DNA of 33,319 bases, taken from NCBI GenBank assembly GCA_016281055.1, contig JAEEHW010000031.1:1-33319 (forward strand), written 5' to 3'. The translations under genes and the position numbers were made by a program. Source of the stretch: Prevotella sp. (GTDB lineage Bacteria; Bacteroidota; Bacteroidia; Bacteroidales; Bacteroidaceae). This document shows, piece by piece, positions 31,611 to 33,319 of the stretch (position 1 is its first letter; each line of letters opens with the position of its first letter). Under the pieces are notes generated by a model. That model was not told the DNA's origin and ran no database searches. It saw nothing but the letters and a program-made list of their open reading frames with translations.

Positions 31611-32414
31611 CTACCAAGTTATGACCTTATCAACAATTGCTTGCTGCTCGTTTGCAGTACGGCGTAGATAGATTCTTGTTGTCTCTATGCTCTCATGTCC
31701 CATCAAGTCGGCAAGCAGGGATATGTCGTTGAACTTCTCAAGAAAATTCTTTGCGTAGCGATGGCGGAAAGAATGTGGATAAACCACCTTAGGATTCAAG
31801 CCGTACTTCACTGCAAAGTTCTTCAACTGTTGCGCTATGCCACGAGTGGTTATTCTTTCCCCGAAACGGTTGAGAAAAAGATAACCACTTTCTCTTTTGT
31901 TGGCAGAAAGCCATTCCTGTGCTTCATCACGCAGTTTCTTAGGGATGAATAAGCGACGTATCTTTCCACCCTTGGTGTAAATGTCGTAATAGCCCGTTTT
32001 TACATGCTCCACCTTCAGTTGCACCAGTTCACTGACTCTTGCACCTGTAGCAGCGAGGAAGCGAACCACGAAGTACCATTCCTGATTGTCTTCCTTTTTC
32101 AGCTTATTCTTCAAGAAGGTGTAGTCTGCATTGCTGATTACATTCTCCAGATAGGTACGCTGCTGAACCTTGACAGATTTCAAGCGCAAGCGGGGTTTGT
32201 GCAGATACTCCAGATACTTGTTCAATGCCTGGATCCGTAAGTTTACGGTCTTAGGCTTGAACGTCTCAATGAGATACGTCTTGTAAAGTAGGAGATTTTT
32301 CTTTGTCAATTCCTTGTAGCGGGAATTGAAGTCGTTTACAGCATATACGTATGCCGAAACGGTGTTCTCTGCCATGTTAGAATGGGTCAGATACTCTTTG
32401 AATTTTTCAACCAT
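31611..32414 (-). CDS. Tyrosine recombinase, probable hsdS invertase
   Basis: The 267-residue protein has an N-terminal SAM-like core-binding domain (about 1-85, MAENTVSAYVYAVNDF) and a C-terminal catalytic domain. The catalytic set is visible: Arg in AATGARVSELVQL, Lys near TKGGKIRRLF, His-x-x-Arg in HSFRHRYAKNF, His in LMGHESIETTRIY and the tyrosine in that last motif. The size matches small recombinases that invert DNA in Bacteroidales. The start at 32414 is chosen because upstream codons to 32462 are in a palindromic gap. It faces away from a type I specificity gene 54 bp off, so its likely job is switching that gene. Confidence 0.88.
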   Translation of the reverse strand: MVEKFKEYLTHSNMAENTVSAYVYAVNDFNSRYKELTKKNLLLYKTYLIETFKPKTVNLRIQALNKYLEYLHKPRLRLKSVKVQQRTYLENVISNADYTFLKNKLKKEDNQEWYFVVRFLAATGARVSELVQLKVEHVKTGYYDIYTKGGKIRRLFIPKKLRDEAQEWLSANKRESGYLFLNRFGERITTRGIAQQLKNFAVKYGLNPKVVYPHSFRHRYAKNFLEKFNDISLLADLMGHESIETTRIYLRRTANEQQAIVDKVITW

Positions 32415-32468
32415 GATAAATGTATTTATTTGTATAAGATTGGGGAATAGCCCCCATATCAATATATC
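32415..32468. other. 54-bp gap between recombinase and hsdS
   Basis: It contains TGGGG/CCCCA around AATAG (near 32440-32457). No TAnnTTTG box was found on either strand, so neither flanking gene has an evident promoter here. The gap may include a recombination junction. Confidence 0.4.
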
Positions 32469-33319
32469 ATGGTCGTTACTTGTTTTAGTTCCTATTATGA
32501 GAAGTTCGCAGACGGTAAGGTGGTTTGCATTGATGATGAACTTCCATATAGTTTGCCACTTGGATGGACTTGGTGTAGACTTAATGAATTAGGAATTTAT
32601 CGAAAAGGGCCATTCGGAAGCTGTCTGACCAAATCAATGTTTGTTCCCAAAAACGAACACTCAATCAAAGTTTATGAGCAAAAGAATGCGATACAAAAAG
32701 ACTATCGCTTAGGTGAGTATTATATTTCAGAAGATAAATTCGCTGAAATGCAGTCTTTTGTAACAAAACCATTTGATATTATTGTCAGCTGTGCAGGAAC
32801 TATTGGAGAAACATATCTTCTTCCAGAAGAAGCACCGATAGGAATAATCAATCAGGCACTTATGAGGGTGGAATTATACAATTTAGGCATAGCAGATTAT
32901 TGGCAGCTTTTCTTCGCGTACATTTTGCTAATTGAGAATGAAATGAAAGGGGCAGGCTCTGCTATAAAGAACATTCCTCCATTTGAATATCTAAAAGCAA
33001 TACTTGTTCCTATTCCACCGCTTCAAGAACAAAAACGGATAATCGAAAAATACAATGAGCTTACAAAGCTTATATCCCAATATACACAACAGAAAGAGGT
33101 GTTAGACTTGCTTAACGACAACCTTTATCCGAGCATTAAGAAAAGTATTCTCCAAGAAGCCATCCAAGGAAAACTTGTGCCACAAGACCCAGCGGACGAG
33201 CCAGCGTCAGTTCTCTTAGAGCGCATCAAAGAAGAGAAGTTACGTCTTGTCACAGAGGGTAAGTTGAAGAAGAAGGATGTTATCGACAGCACCATCTTCC
33301 GTGGTGACGATAACAAGTA
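32469..33319 (+). CDS. hsdS: Type I restriction-modification specificity subunit (HsdS), partial at window end
   Basis: The frame is open from the ATG at 32469 to the last base (283 residues, stop outside). After an odd MVVTCFSS start it reads YYEKFADGKVVCIDDELP and LPLGWTWCRL, which in Bacteroidales HsdS is normally the entry to a target-recognition domain. The TRD follows (about 38-175), then the conserved helix IPPLQEQKRIIEKYNELTKLI and the central block QGKLVPQDPADEPASVLLERI, ending at FRGDDNK, after which a second YYEK copy is expected. HsdS chooses the DNA site for the methylase and nuclease. No promoter precedes it, so it may be a silent cassette or one half of an inverted pair. Confidence 0.85.
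   Translation, partial: MVVTCFSSYYEKFADGKVVCIDDELPYSLPLGWTWCRLNELGIYRKGPFGSCLTKSMFVPKNEHSIKVYEQKNAIQKDYRLGEYYISEDKFAEMQSFVTKPFDIIVSCAGTIGETYLLPEEAPIGIINQALMRVELYNLGIADYWQLFFAYILLIENEMKGAGSAIKNIPPFEYLKAILVPIPPLQEQKRIIEKYNELTKLISQYTQQKEVLDLLNDNLYPSIKKSILQEAIQGKLVPQDPADEPASVLLERIKEEKLRLVTEGKLKKKDVIDSTIFRGDDNK

Noticed and set aside
31774..31782. Exact DnaA box TGTGGATAA
   Set aside because: It is a single copy inside the recombinase gene; one 9-mer is expected by chance in a window this size.

Overview
The window looks like chromosomal DNA of a Bacteroidales bacterium, most likely Prevotella or a close relative. The main reason is the promoter type: at least ten genes are preceded by the Bacteroidetes sigma-ABfr signature (TTTG, 19-21 bases, TAnnTTTG), Shine-Dalgarno sequences are mostly weak or absent, and the gene content fits (RprX/RprY, an MCE protein with dnaA, DUF4105, DUF3467, pectin enzymes). 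The species is an inference; no rRNA gene is present.

Layout. 1-2080: a promoter-terminator pair at the left edge, a GC-rich hairpin, and an agp-like periplasmic glucose-1-phosphatase. 2080-4410: a ParE/RelE toxin-antitoxin pair, a 765-bp gene-free stretch with three repeat types, and a HIRAN-domain protein. 4411-6347: an exported PheC-like protein (periplasmic cyclohexadienyl dehydratase or binding protein) and a GT2 glycosyltransferase. 6420-7556 (minus): DUF3467, rhamnose mutarotase, FolB. 7801-11444 (plus): N-acetylmuramoyl-alanine amidase, MCE/MlaD protein and dnaA, spaced 2-3 bp apart. 11612-15107 (plus): M23/LysM peptidase, inositol-monophosphatase-family enzyme, DUF2461 protein and a secreted glycan-binding-like protein. 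15257-16138 (minus): uridine phosphorylase. 16242-18840 (plus): a long structured leader and a family-9 pectate lyase. 19037-23064 (minus): YbaK-type tRNA editing protein, Tex and DUF4105. 23226-28088 (minus): GMP synthase, sugar nucleotidyltransferase, RprY and RprX. 28267-29349 (minus): leuB. 29404-29721: a 196-bp MITE-like element and tRNA-Pro. 29932-31450 (plus): GH28 polygalacturonase plus a 46-aa ORF. 31611-33319: a tyrosine recombinase divergent from a type I restriction specificity gene that runs off the window.

How the genes fit together. PL9 lyase, GH28 hydrolase and rhamnose mutarotase point to use of pectin and rhamnogalacturonan, though they are scattered rather than in one polysaccharide-utilisation locus, and no SusC/SusD is present. 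The amidase, M23 peptidase, MCE protein and possibly the nucleotidyltransferase concern the envelope. The recombinase/hsdS pair at the right edge looks like part of a phase-variable type I restriction-modification locus.

The most unusual items are the roughly 250-nt leader before the pectate lyase, with a 37-nt near-repeat and four hairpins; the MITE-like element with a diverged relative 10 kb away; the paired TACCATGCGGG repeats; the exported PheC homologue; the dnaA operon; and the recombinase-hsdS junction. All function calls come from reading motifs and from family knowledge; no database search was run.
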